The translations under genes were made by a program, and so were the position numbers. The notes under the pieces were generated by a model. The model searched no databases. It saw only the letters and a program-made list of their open reading frames with translations, and was not told the origin of the DNA. DNA of 64,000 nt from Paenibacillus marchantiophytorum (GTDB lineage: Bacteria; Bacillota; Bacilli; Paenibacillales; NBRC-103111). The stretch spans positions 62,001 through 126,000 of the forward strand of contig NZ_BMHE01000017.1 in the NCBI RefSeq assembly GCF_014640555.1, given 5' to 3'. Every line of letters begins with the position of its first letter. Within the stretch, counting starts at the first letter, position 1. Shown in pieces: positions 23,118 to 31,688 of the stretch.

Positions 23118-23981
23118 TCATTTCACTTCTGGGACTTCGACCACAAACACTTCGCGAATATGGCTGAACGAAGCTTTGGGCTTCACCATAACCTTGTAAG
23201 TGATGCCGAATTCCCCAGGGCCGATGGAGGCAATGGTTCCAACCTCAATGCCTTTAGGAAACACTTGACCCATGCCTGATGTAATAATCGTGTCTCCAAC
23301 TTTCATATCGTCCGCATGCTCAACCTTGTTCATCACGAGCTCCCCAGTATCGGCATACGACTCAATGATCCCGAACGGCTGATTCTCATTTCCCTTAACC
23401 GTAACGGCGATGGCCTTGGAGTTATTGTCAGAATCATTGATTTCGTTGAGCAATTGCACATTCGAGTGAAAGCCGAACACTTTGCTTACTCTGCCTATCA
23501 AACCGTCCACGGTCATGACGGCCATATTTTCCTTGATCCCGTCTTTATCGCCTAAATTAATCGTTACCGTTGTGTTGTATGGATCTGTATCCATCGTGAC
23601 CACTTCAGCAATGCGATACGTATAGACGTTGGCTTGACGCTGTCGTTCTGTGAAGCCAAGCGCTTCCATCAACCGTTTGTTTTGGGCCTCTAGATCGTTC
23701 AGACGCTGTGTATCTCTGGCGTACTGCGTCAGCGTCAACTTGAGTGTCTTATTTTCTGTGTAGATGACTCTTAGTTGCCGGATATCTTCGAAGAAACCCG
23801 CTACCTGCGCAGCGGGCTTATAGAAGAGTCCTTGCGTCCATGAAACCGAGTCTTTCACGAATTTCTCCGGCCACGTCATCGGACCCCGATTTCCTAGTGT
23901 CAATCCCATCAAAATGAAGAAGCAGACAAGTCCGAACATCAGGAAAAATAGCCTCTTGTTTCCCATAAATTTAAACAACAT
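23118..23981 (-). CDS. mreC: rod shape-determining protein MreC
   Basis: Bitopic scaffold that links MreB to the extracellular synthases. The 287-residue protein has one membrane helix near the start (about 10-29), a coiled coil (about 65-105, ENKTLKLTLTQYARD...NKRLMEAL) and the double beta-barrel domain with GDKDGIKENMAVMT and GLIGRVSKV. AGAAGG precedes the ATG at 23981. Directly after mreB. Confidence 0.95.
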   Translation of the reverse strand: MLFKFMGNKRLFFLMFGLVCFFILMGLTLGNRGPMTWPEKFVKDSVSWTQGLFYKPAAQVAGFFEDIRQLRVIYTENKTLKLTLTQYARDTQRLNDLEAQNKRLMEALGFTERQRQANVYTYRIAEVVTMDTDPYNTTVTINLGDKDGIKENMAVMTVDGLIGRVSKVFGFHSNVQLLNEINDSDNNSKAIAVTVKGNENQPFGIIESYADTGELVMNKVEHADDMKVGDTIITSGMGQVFPKGIEVGTIASIGPGEFGITYKVMVKPKASFSHIREVFVVEVPEVK

Positions 23982-24000
23982 GAGCACCTTCTAACGAATA

Positions 24001-25038
24001 TTAACGCTGCTTATATCGCGAGCCTGATCCAGACTTGTTTTTGAACAAATGAATATTTTCTAAAGCACGGCCAGTACCGATCGCCACGCAATCCAGCGGG
24101 TTCTCTGCCACGAGTACAGGCATTCCTGTCTCTCTGGCAAGCAAGCGGTCCAGATTGCGGAGCAAGGCGCCGCCGCCCGTCAGGACGATCCCGCGATCCA
24201 TAATATCCGCTGACAATTCTGGCGGACATTTCTCAAGCGTGACTTTGACCGCTTCCACGATCGCATTGACCGTGTCCTGAAGCGAATCTGTGATTTCATC
24301 CGACGATACGCTCATCGTTTTGGGCAATCCCGAAACAAGATCACGTCCACGGATTTCAAGCGTTTCTGGCTTCTCCATCGGAAGCGCAGAGCCAATTTCC
24401 ATTTTGAGCGTTTCGGATGTGCGTTCCCCAATCATCAAATTGTATGTACGCTTAATGTATTGAATGATAGCTTCGTCCATTTCATCCCCGGCGATGCGGA
24501 TCGAGCGGCTGGTCACGATGCCCCCGAGAGAAATAACCGCGACTTCTGTCGTTCCGCCCCCGATGTCGACGACCATACTGCCTGTTGGTTCCCAAACAGG
24601 GAGATCGGCTCCAATCGCTGCGGCGAACGGCTCTTCAATCGTATACGCTTCGCGCGCTCCGGCTTGCTTGGTTGCATCCTCTACGGCACGTTTCTCTACC
24701 GCCGTAATCCCGGAAGGTACACAAACCATGACATTCGGGTGACGTTGGAACAACCAACGCTGCTTCTGAGCTTGTCTTAAAAAGTAGCGAATCATCGTCG
24801 CTGTTGTCTCAAAATCGGCGATAACGCCATCTTTCATCGGACGAATCGCTCGGATATTGCCCGGTGTGCGTCCGATCATTTTTTTGGCCGCGTCTCCGAC
24901 AGCCTCGATTGTTTTCGTATCCGTACGTAGAGCAACCACGGATGGCTCTCTAACGATAATTCCTCTGCCTTTTACATAAACCAGCGTATTCGCTGTACCC
25001 AAATCAATACCCAAATCTTTCGTAAAACCGCCAAACAT
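24001..25038 (-). CDS. mreB: rod shape-determining actin homologue MreB
   Basis: MreB forms membrane filaments that guide lateral wall synthesis. The 345-residue protein has the actin phosphate loops DLGTANTLVYVKGRGI (10-25) and VVDIGGGTTEVAVIS (near 160), and the adenosine motif IVLTGGGALLRNLD (near 290). AAAGGAG precedes the ATG. First gene of mreB-mreC-mreD-minC-minD-rodA. Confidence 0.97.
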   Translation of the reverse strand: MFGGFTKDLGIDLGTANTLVYVKGRGIIVREPSVVALRTDTKTIEAVGDAAKKMIGRTPGNIRAIRPMKDGVIADFETTATMIRYFLRQAQKQRWLFQRHPNVMVCVPSGITAVEKRAVEDATKQAGAREAYTIEEPFAAAIGADLPVWEPTGSMVVDIGGGTTEVAVISLGGIVTSRSIRIAGDEMDEAIIQYIKRTYNLMIGERTSETLKMEIGSALPMEKPETLEIRGRDLVSGLPKTMSVSSDEITDSLQDTVNAIVEAVKVTLEKCPPELSADIMDRGIVLTGGGALLRNLDRLLARETGMPVLVAENPLDCVAIGTGRALENIHLFKNKSGSGSRYKQR

Positions 25039-25066
25039 GGCAAAGCTCCTTTCCTGTTGCCAATCT

Positions 25067-25096
25067 ATTATATTACATAAAGCCTTGTTCCTTCAA
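25067..25096 (-). promoter_or_regulatory. sigma-A promoter of mreB operon
   Basis: Minus strand TTGAAG (25096-25091), 18-bp spacer, TATAAT (25072-25067). The -35 lies in the last codons of radC. Confidence 0.6.
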
Positions 25097-25762
25097 ACTA
25101 ATGAATCGCTGATCACCAATGATAACATGATCCAGTACTTCAATACCAATGATTGTTCCAGCCTCTATCAATCGATGAGTAATTTGGATATCTTCCGGAC
25201 TTGGCGTAGGATCGCCACTTGGATGATTATGAACACAGACGATCGAAGCGCTGCTGCGTTTGATCGCTGCACGAAACACCTCTCTGGGGTGAACAATCGA
25301 TGCATTCAAGCTGCCCATCGACAACGTCTCCTGTCCAAGCAGATGATTCTTCGTATTCAGAAACAAACAAACGAAATGTTCTTTCTGCAAGTACCGAAGA
25401 TCTTCGCTCATGAAATCAGCGATATCCTTAGGTGATCGAATCGTCACCCGCTCGGAATGTTTACTCTTGGCAAGCCGGCGTCCGAGCTCGATTCCTGCCA
25501 GAATCTGCAATGCTTTGGCATCTCCAATCCCCTTGATCTGCGTGAGCTGATCTTTGCTCATATCAACTAGACTGCGCAACCCACCACTTTCGTTCAATAT
25601 TCTTGCAGCCAAATGCACGGCAGATTCAGATACCGTCCCGGTTCGCAGAATAATCGCCAGAAGCTCGACATGACTCAAGGCCCCGGCGCCGTATTGCAGC
25701 ATTCTCTCTCTCGGTCTTTCCTCGGATGGTACTTCTCGCAGCATCAAGCTGATGGCTTCCAT
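25073..25762 (-). CDS. radC: RadC/YsxA-family JAMM-domain protein
   Basis: RadC proteins have a JAB1/MPN metal site; the historic repair role is doubtful and the function is unsettled. The 229-residue protein has a helix-hairpin-helix segment (LTQIKGIGDAKALQILAG) and the JAMM motif CVHNHPSGDPTPSPED with the two His, Ser and Asp in place. GAGGGG precedes the ATG. Same position upstream of mreB as in B. subtilis. Confidence 0.95.
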   Translation of the reverse strand: MEAISLMLREVPSEERPRERMLQYGAGALSHVELLAIILRTGTVSESAVHLAARILNESGGLRSLVDMSKDQLTQIKGIGDAKALQILAGIELGRRLAKSKHSERVTIRSPKDIADFMSEDLRYLQKEHFVCLFLNTKNHLLGQETLSMGSLNASIVHPREVFRAAIKRSSASIVCVHNHPSGDPTPSPEDIQITHRLIEAGTIIGIEVLDHVIIGDQRFISLKEQGFM

Positions 25763-25845
25763 GAATTCCCCTCTTCCATCTTATAGGTTATGTTACTTCG
25801 TTGTATCCCATTCATCTCTCTATATGTGCATAAAAAGACATAAAA

Positions 25846-25870
25846 CCCCCGGAATCATAAGATCCGAGGG
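25846..25870 (-). terminator. intrinsic terminator of the Rrf2 regulator gene
   Basis: Minus strand CCCTCGGA (25870-25863) pairs with TCCGGGGG (25853-25846), then TTTTA. Confidence 0.75.
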
Positions 25871-25873
25871 CTT

Positions 25874-26323
25874 CTAGGACAATAGCTCATTATTCGTTTG
25901 TGGGCATTCGAACGCTTTAATTCGTTCCAACATACTGCCGATGGTATGACCATTGAAGTAAAGTTCCATCTGCTTTTCCGCGTCTGCGAACATATCTCCC
26001 ATCAATTTATCCATCTTGGATGAAATCATGCAGGGTTTATTCTCATCTCCGGAACACCAACTTGGTTTCAAGGATCCTTGGCAAGTCAATCGATATATTT
26101 CACCGAGTGTCACTTCTTCCGGCTTGCGGCTAAGGATAAAACCCCCGCCAATTCCTTCTTTCGTTGAAACGTAACCAGCTTTGCGCAGGAAGCCCATCAC
26201 TTTGCGAATACGAGCAGAATGTGTGGATACATTCACCGCTATTTCTTCACTTGTTGCCATATGATCAGGCAAATTCGCTAGAAAAACGAGACTGTGGACG
26301 GCTATCGTAAATTCGCTGTTCAT
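25874..26323 (-). CDS. Rrf2-family transcriptional regulator with three cysteines
   Basis: A winged-helix regulator of 149 residues. The N-terminal HTH shows MATSEEIAVNVSTHSARIRKVMGFLRKAGYVSTKEGIGGGF (read as segments 22-62). Three cysteines at 81, 90 and 98 sit where Fe-S-binding Rrf2 members (IscR, NsrR, RsrR types) carry their ligands, so a redox- or NO-sensing cluster is possible. The ATG at 26323 has GGGGG eight bases before it; the longer frame would run through the promoter. Single gene with its own terminator, promoter and palindrome. Target genes are unknown; it is not next to isc or suf. Confidence 0.85.
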   Translation of the reverse strand: MNSEFTIAVHSLVFLANLPDHMATSEEIAVNVSTHSARIRKVMGFLRKAGYVSTKEGIGGGFILSRKPEEVTLGEIYRLTCQGSLKPSWCSGDENKPCMISSKMDKLMGDMFADAEKQMELYFNGHTIGSMLERIKAFECPQTNNELLS

Positions 26324-26368
26324 GGTTGGATCCCCCCGGTAGAATGCGATGTTATGTCGCTTACTGTC

Positions 26369-26397
26369 ATTGTAACCGTTACAGATTACACAGTCAA
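26369..26397 (-). promoter_or_regulatory. sigma-A promoter of the Rrf2 gene
   Basis: Minus strand TTGACT (26397-26392), 17-bp spacer, TACAAT (26374-26369). Strong match; overlaps the palindrome at 26371-26383. Confidence 0.75.
26371..26383. promoter_or_regulatory. palindromic operator candidate on the Rrf2 promoter
   Basis: TGTAACCGTTACA is a perfect 13-bp palindrome covering most of the -10 box and part of the spacer. Its place suggests that the Rrf2 protein represses its own gene. Confidence 0.6.
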
Positions 26398-26434
26398 TGG
26401 ATGGGCCCTTTTCGGGAGGAACAACCGTGAACAT

Positions 26435-27043
26435 TTAGAGAACTTCGATATCAAACGCGAGAAGCAAGTCGCTTAGCTTGGAAAGCGGCAAGCCAACCAC
26501 GGTAAAATAGTCGCCTTCAATCGCTTGCACAATCGTTGCCCCAATCCCTTGGATCGCATAAGAACCTGCTTTATCCTTGGGCTCGCCTGTTGCAATATAA
26601 CGCAGAATCTGCGCATCCGACATCGGCTTCATGGTCACATGGGTCACACTGTGCGAAACGACATGCTTCCCATTAGAAGCATCTATGCAAGCGATACCGC
26701 TGTACACCTGATGAGTGCTGCCTTGCAGCGATTGAAGCATGCGATAGGCATCCTGCTCGTCCACAGGTTTCCCCAAAATTTCATCCTTATAAACAACTAC
26801 CGTATCAGAGCCGATAATAATACCATGCTTCTCTTCGGCTTCTAGCATTTCACGGACCATCGAGGCTTTGCGTACAGATAATACTTCTACCAATTCAGAT
26901 GGCGTAATTTTTCCTTCGACGGTCTCATCTGCGTCACTGACCCGAATGATATAGGGTAGTCCAAGTGCTTGAATCAGTTCTTGTCTTCGCGGTGAAGAGG
27001 AAGCAAGAATCAGTCGTTGATTAAAGTTCGTGCTCGTGCTCAA
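26435..27043 (-). CDS. maf: Maf-like nucleotide pyrophosphatase
   Basis: Maf proteins hydrolyse dTTP/UTP or modified nucleotides and can arrest septation when overproduced. About 202 residues from the proposed TTG start. Signatures are LILASSSPRRQELI, the SDADE segment, IIGSDTVVVYKDEILGKP and GEPKDKAGSYAIQG. The TTG at 27043 has GGGAG nine bases upstream; an in-frame ATG at 27064 without such a site would add seven residues. It is downstream of the DUF4321 gene. Confidence 0.93.
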   Translation of the reverse strand: MSTSTNFNQRLILASSSPRRQELIQALGLPYIIRVSDADETVEGKITPSELVEVLSVRKASMVREMLEAEEKHGIIIGSDTVVVYKDEILGKPVDEQDAYRMLQSLQGSTHQVYSGIACIDASNGKHVVSHSVTHVTMKPMSDAQILRYIATGEPKDKAGSYAIQGIGATIVQAIEGDYFTVVGLPLSKLSDLLLAFDIEVL

Positions 27044-27096
27044 ATGAAACAACTCCCAGCTCATTATAATATCGGACGAATGTCGGATAATGCTTT

Positions 27097-27348
27097 TTAC
27101 ACCTTGCGATACAGGAGGAATGCGCCCACCAATCCAAGAATGCTGCATAAGTTTAGTTTCACCAACAGATGGAACTCATATTTCACAACTTGCAGATCGG
27201 CTTTAGGCTCCCAAGTAATTTGCGCTGATTTGGTCAAAAAAGCGAGGGCAGGGACCGGAGCCAGCAACTGGCCTATGATAATCCCGGCAATGAGACCGAC
27301 GATTAAAAAAACGATTAATGTGAAGGTGTTTTTCTTCATGCCCGACAT
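27097..27348 (-). CDS. DUF4321-type small membrane protein
   Basis: A conserved 83-residue membrane protein of unknown function. Two hydrophobic segments, about 10-28 (TLIVFLIVGLIAGIIIGQLL) and 62-80, flank a short outer loop. The pattern matches the DUF4321 family often found next to maf in Bacillales and Clostridia. AGGAG precedes the ATG at 27348; an ATG three codons later is also possible. Likely co-transcribed with maf. Confidence 0.75.
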   Translation of the reverse strand: MSGMKKNTFTLIVFLIVGLIAGIIIGQLLAPVPALAFLTKSAQITWEPKADLQVVKYEFHLLVKLNLCSILGLVGAFLLYRKV

Positions 27349-27484
27349 CCTCTCTCCTATGTACAAGCCCTATTATACTTGCACACACCCCTTTTTTCCA
27401 TGAGAAATGTGGGCGTATGGTGATTGTTACCTGCTTACATCCCATACCGATCCTAGTAAGATAGTTACCGGAGGTATTTCAACC

Positions 27485-28735
27485 ATGACGCTACTTAAAA
27501 GACTTGTTCTGTTTACATTACTGTTAACTTGCGCCTTTCCGTATCAAGCTTTTGCCTACAAAGTTGTGCTGGATGCCGGACATGGCGGAAGTGACCCCGG
27601 TGCATCCGGCGTGAATGGACTCCGCGAAAAAGATGTCAATTGGGACATCACCCAGAAGGTACGAGACGAGCTGACAGCACTAGGCTATGAGGTTGTACTG
27701 ACAAGAACGGATGATTCCTACTGGTCTCTTGCGCAGCGGGTCGAATTCACGAATACGCTGCAAGCGGATTTGTTCGTATCCATTCATGCGAATGCACATC
27801 CCGATGGCAAAACCAAAGGTTCTATGGTGCTCTACTACGACAATGCCTACCCGCAGGAGGATTATCCTGCCAGTGAAACGATGAAACAATTAACACCCTA
27901 TAGCAAAGACCTCGCACAGCATGTTCTGGATTCACTCGTTTCCGCAGCGGGCACCAAGAACTTGGGACTAGTGCCAAGCGCCGTATATGTCGCCAGAATG
28001 GGCACCATTCCCAGCATCCTTGTAGAAACAGCATTTCTGAGTCAATCCAGCGATGCCGCTTTACTCGCCAATGATGCCGTTCGCGCCAAAATGGCCAAAG
28101 GGATTGCGAGTGGGATTGCTGCCTATACACCGCCGCTTTTTACTGACACATTAGTACACTGGGCCAGAGATCCGATCTTGCGTATGAAAAACAAAGGCGT
28201 TATCGAAGGTATCGCCAACCGTTATGAACCAGATCGCGCTCTGACCAGAGCGGAATTTCTCACCTTGATGGATCGCGTCTTCACCTTCAGCGGCCTGAAA
28301 TCATCCTGTGACCCTGGTAGGAACGGAACCGTCACCTCGATTGTGTACGGCTGCCAATCCGTGACTGAGCAAGACTACAAAGATTTGCCCGCTTCTCATT
28401 GGGCCAGCGCCGTGTTTGCCAAAGCCAAGAAGCTGAATCTACTGCAAGGCTATTCGGATGGAACAATTCGTCCCAATCAATCGATTACAAGAGGTGAAGT
28501 CGCTTTTCTCTTTGATCGCCTCTTGCAGCTTTCTTCCAACAACAGCATTCAGGCAACTTTACCGTCAACCGATAAATTTGACGATGTGCCTTCCGACTTA
28601 TGGAGTGCCAAAGCTATCTACGCTTTGAAAAAAAAGGGCATCATCAATGGGATCACCGACACAACCTTCAAACCGGATCAAACGATTACGCGTGCCGAGA
28701 TGGCCGCCCTGTTGGATCGTTATTATGTCAAATAA
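27485..28735 (+). CDS. N-acetylmuramoyl-L-alanine amidase with three SLH domains
   Basis: A secreted amidase that cuts between MurNAc and L-Ala. Of 416 residues, 1-22 are a signal peptide (ending QAFA). An Amidase_3 domain covers about 25-220, with VVLDAGHGGSDPGASG, the Glu in LREKDVNWDI, LFVSIHANAHPD and ILVETAFLSQ providing zinc ligands and catalytic Glu. Three S-layer-homology domains follow (about 225-280, 298-350, 365-416), which anchor to pyruvylated wall polymer. GGAGG precedes the ATG. Single gene on the plus strand. Confidence 0.94.
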   Translation: MTLLKRLVLFTLLLTCAFPYQAFAYKVVLDAGHGGSDPGASGVNGLREKDVNWDITQKVRDELTALGYEVVLTRTDDSYWSLAQRVEFTNTLQADLFVSIHANAHPDGKTKGSMVLYYDNAYPQEDYPASETMKQLTPYSKDLAQHVLDSLVSAAGTKNLGLVPSAVYVARMGTIPSILVETAFLSQSSDAALLANDAVRAKMAKGIASGIAAYTPPLFTDTLVHWARDPILRMKNKGVIEGIANRYEPDRALTRAEFLTLMDRVFTFSGLKSSCDPGRNGTVTSIVYGCQSVTEQDYKDLPASHWASAVFAKAKKLNLLQGYSDGTIRPNQSITRGEVAFLFDRLLQLSSNNSIQATLPSTDKFDDVPSDLWSAKAIYALKKKGIINGITDTTFKPDQTITRAEMAALLDRYYVK

Positions 28736-28738
28736 ACA

Positions 28739-28779
28739 AAGAGCGTGTCTGAACCCTCTAGAGGTTTGGACACGCTCTT
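28739..28779. terminator. bidirectional terminator between the SLH amidase and the SpoIIB-like gene
   Basis: AAGAGCGTGTC and GACACGCTCTT form a perfect 11-bp stem, with inner AACCCTCTAGAGGTTT pairing. T-rich on both sides. Confidence 0.88.
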
Positions 28780-28783
28780 CCTG

Positions 28784-30133
28784 TTAGTTAGCGCTGATTT
28801 TTTTAAGCAGTTCCTTCTGCGCAATAATATATTGCATCAACGACGACTGGGTTTGCCATAGCATCGCCGCGGAAGGCGTTTTCTTGTACTCATCCATCGA
28901 TTGGACAGCGCTGTTCATGGCTGAGACCATTTTTTGCACGATCGCTTTGGAGTCATCGGCTAAGCCTTCAATCATCGTCGTCGACAACGTCGTCAACTGT
29001 TGATGCGAGGCATGAATCGTCTGCACAGAGGCATCGGCCAAAGCTCCTGGCTTCGTCTCTGCCAAATGCACAAGCGTCAAACCTGTCATCGTATTTAAAA
29101 GTTTGTCCCCTTCCGCTAGAAACGCGGGAACTGCTTCCGGTTTCTGTCCCCCCCAACGAATCCCTGTCGCGGCCGGGATCTCCAAGCTTTTCATATAAAC
29201 TTCGATCGATTTATCCGCAGACTGAACCTCTCCCCTTAATGTGAGCGCGTCATATTTGGTTTTGGCAAAACCAACGAAAACCGTCAGCTTATCCATGGTA
29301 TCCAGCGCCGAGGCCAAACCTTTCTTTTTCAGCGTATCCTGGGTGGCTTGAGCTCCTTGCAAGCTGCTAAACACCCCATTTTGCAAAAAGGTATAGGATT
29401 TGGCTGGAATTTGTACCGCGGTGACGACACCTGCGTTTGCCGTTGCGGCAATCGCCGTCCCCTGATCGGGCGTGACTTTGGTAGCTCCAGTCGGCGCTTT
29501 CGAAGGTACGACTGCTTGCGCCTTAGGCGACGATACCGCCACCGTATTTTTAACAGCTGCCGGATCACCGCTTTTGGGATCAGATGAAAACATGGAGAGT
29601 ACGAAAAAACCAAAGGCGATGCCCGTCACGACCGCCCCAGCCACTGAAGTCGCAATTCGCATCCACGGCGTCCCTGACGATTTGGCATATCGAGCACCTG
29701 TCTCAGGCTCTACATATGGCCCCTTAGGCGTCCAGCTTGACCACTCATCCTGATTTCGCTCTAAGCTAGGCTCTAATCTATCTAAGGGCTCTTCTCTTCC
29801 ACCTTGACGCTCCTTGGCCTCCTGAGAATCGCGAATGATCCGTTCCACACGATCGCTTTCCGTTTCTATTTGGCTGTGCCAATTTCCAAAATCCGTTGTG
29901 AACGTATTCAGCGCATGAGGCTCGAACAAATGCTCGACTTGCTCCCTCTCCGCCTGTTGGTAGGGAGTAACCTGATCGGGTACGACATGTGTTTGTTCTT
30001 CGGGGATTATTTTAAATTCTTCTTGATAGAGAGGAATTACTTTCTCCTCTTGATCCGGTACGCGTGAAGCTTTGCGGGTCGATTCTGCGGCTTCTTTTGG
30101 ATCGAAACGATAAGTAATTCTGGCTTTATTCAT
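28784..30133 (-). CDS. SpoIIB-like SPOR-domain membrane protein
   Basis: SpoIIB helps engulfment and septal wall thinning at the start of sporulation. This 449-residue protein has a long charged cytoplasmic N-terminus (1-158), one membrane helix (about 161-182, VAGAVVTGIAFGFFVLSMF) and an outer part that begins with a SPOR-like peptidoglycan-binding segment (about 245-310, FLQNGVFSSLQGAQATQDTL). A helical C-terminal region has no family I recognise. Position after maf and before folC is that of spoIIB in B. subtilis. The ATG at 30133 has GAGGGAG eight bases before it. Confidence 0.65.
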   Translation of the reverse strand: MNKARITYRFDPKEAAESTRKASRVPDQEEKVIPLYQEEFKIIPEEQTHVVPDQVTPYQQAEREQVEHLFEPHALNTFTTDFGNWHSQIETESDRVERIIRDSQEAKERQGGREEPLDRLEPSLERNQDEWSSWTPKGPYVEPETGARYAKSSGTPWMRIATSVAGAVVTGIAFGFFVLSMFSSDPKSGDPAAVKNTVAVSSPKAQAVVPSKAPTGATKVTPDQGTAIAATANAGVVTAVQIPAKSYTFLQNGVFSSLQGAQATQDTLKKKGLASALDTMDKLTVFVGFAKTKYDALTLRGEVQSADKSIEVYMKSLEIPAATGIRWGGQKPEAVPAFLAEGDKLLNTMTGLTLVHLAETKPGALADASVQTIHASHQQLTTLSTTMIEGLADDSKAIVQKMVSAMNSAVQSMDEYKKTPSAAMLWQTQSSLMQYIIAQKELLKKISAN

Positions 30134-30252
30134 TCTCTTCACTCCCTCGCAAAATGTATTTGGAATCGGGCGAAGCGCCGCGTTGTCTTGTCCAAATCTT
30201 CTGATACTAGATTATGATTGAGAGAGTTGAATTATGTTCCTTTCTACAAAAA

Positions 30253-30288
30253 AAGACCGCCTTAGCCAAATTGGCTAACAGCGATCTT
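30253..30288 (-). terminator. intrinsic terminator of folC-murC
   Basis: Minus strand AAGATCGC..TTAGCC pairs with GGCTAA.GCGGTCTT around an AATTT loop, followed by seven T in all. Confidence 0.85.
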
Positions 30289-30292
30289 CATC

Positions 30293-31681
30293 CTAAGCTT
30301 TCGTTTCGTACGTTTTGCGCAGCGATTTTGCTAGTCCATCCGCCGCTTTCCAAATGTCTCCTGCACCCATTGTTAAGACAAGATCCCCAGGCTGCACACG
30401 CTCGATCAGATCGGCAAGCACTTCTTCCCTGGTTGCAATGTGTCTCACATTGGGGTTGCTGTTGCTTCGGATCAATTCAACGAGTTTGACGGAATCTACG
30501 CCCTCGATGCGCTGCTCCCCTGCAGGTGAGTAAATATCTGTAATAATCACTTCATCCGCTTCATCGAATGATCGGCTGAATTGTTCAAACAAATAATAGG
30601 TTCGTGTGTACCGTTGTGGCTGAAAAACCGCAATGATACGCTTTCCTGTTGCTTTCGCCGCCGATATCGTAGCTTGAATTTCTGTTGGATGATGCGCATA
30701 ATCATCGATCACCAACATATTTTCAACTTCGCCCAACACTTGGAATCTACGTTTTGCGCCACGAAACTCTTGAATCGCATCGGCGATTTTATCGAAAGGC
30801 AGTCCCGCTTCCAAGCAAGTGATTAAGGTTGCCAATGCATTGTATACATTGTGCTTGCCTGGCACTGACAAACTGACCTGGCCTAAGGATTTGCCGCGGA
30901 AGTCCACCGTGAAGCTAACCTTACGATCGCCTAACGTGATGTCCTTGGCTACATAATCAGCCTCTTGATCAATCCCATACGAAATGACTTCACTTTGGAT
31001 ATCTGGAATCATTTCCTGCAAGAACGTATCATCCTGACAAACAATCGCTTTGCCGCCCGGTCTGACCTGGCTCAAGAATTGCTTGTATGCCTTTTTCAAA
31101 TTCTCGAAATCACCATTATAGTTTTCCAAATGATCGGCTTCGATATTATTCACCAAGGCAAGGGTTGGATGATATTGCAGGAACGTGCCATCACTCTCAT
31201 CCGCTTCAGCTACAACGAACTCGCCTTTCCCCGCTTTGGCATTGCTGCCGACATTCATGATCTCTCCACCAATAATATACGTTGGGTCTAGTCCGCAAAT
31301 CTCCATGACCAAAGCAATCATCGAAGAAGTCGTTGTTTTGCCATGAGCGCCTGCAATAGCAATCCCTTTGCGTTCGTTCATCAGTCTGGCCAGCATCTGT
31401 GAGCGATGAATGACGGGAATATTCAATTCCTCCGCTGCCTGCATCTCCACATTATCCTTGGATAGGGCTGTTGAATAAACAACCAGATCAGCACCGGATA
31501 CATTCCCGGCTTCATGACCTATGAACACTTGTGCACCTTTTGCGATTAGCTTTTCTGTTAGTTCTTGCTGTGCTAGATCGGAACCGGAAATTCGATATCC
31601 CATTTCAAGCATGACTTTGGCAATAGCACTCATGCCGTATCCGCCGATGCCAATAAAATGTACGTGTTCTGCTTGACTCAC
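30293..31681 (-). CDS. murC: UDP-N-acetylmuramate--L-alanine ligase
   Basis: Adds the first amino acid to UDP-MurNAc in peptidoglycan synthesis. The 462-residue Mur ligase has the N-terminal VHFIGIGGYGMSAIA nucleotide-sugar fold, the ATP loop AGAHGKTTTSSMI, the DESDGTFL and NIEADHLENY segments, and the C-terminal DDYAHHPTEI. A GTG start at 31681 has GGTGAG six bases upstream; a longer frame would overlap folC by 50 bp. It follows folC after seven bases. In B. subtilis murC is elsewhere. Confidence 0.96.
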   Translation of the reverse strand: MSQAEHVHFIGIGGYGMSAIAKVMLEMGYRISGSDLAQQELTEKLIAKGAQVFIGHEAGNVSGADLVVYSTALSKDNVEMQAAEELNIPVIHRSQMLARLMNERKGIAIAGAHGKTTTSSMIALVMEICGLDPTYIIGGEIMNVGSNAKAGKGEFVVAEADESDGTFLQYHPTLALVNNIEADHLENYNGDFENLKKAYKQFLSQVRPGGKAIVCQDDTFLQEMIPDIQSEVISYGIDQEADYVAKDITLGDRKVSFTVDFRGKSLGQVSLSVPGKHNVYNALATLITCLEAGLPFDKIADAIQEFRGAKRRFQVLGEVENMLVIDDYAHHPTEIQATISAAKATGKRIIAVFQPQRYTRTYYLFEQFSRSFDEADEVIITDIYSPAGEQRIEGVDSVKLVELIRSNSNPNVRHIATREEVLADLIERVQPGDLVLTMGAGDIWKAADGLAKSLRKTYETKA

Positions 31682-31688
31682 GCCGTTC

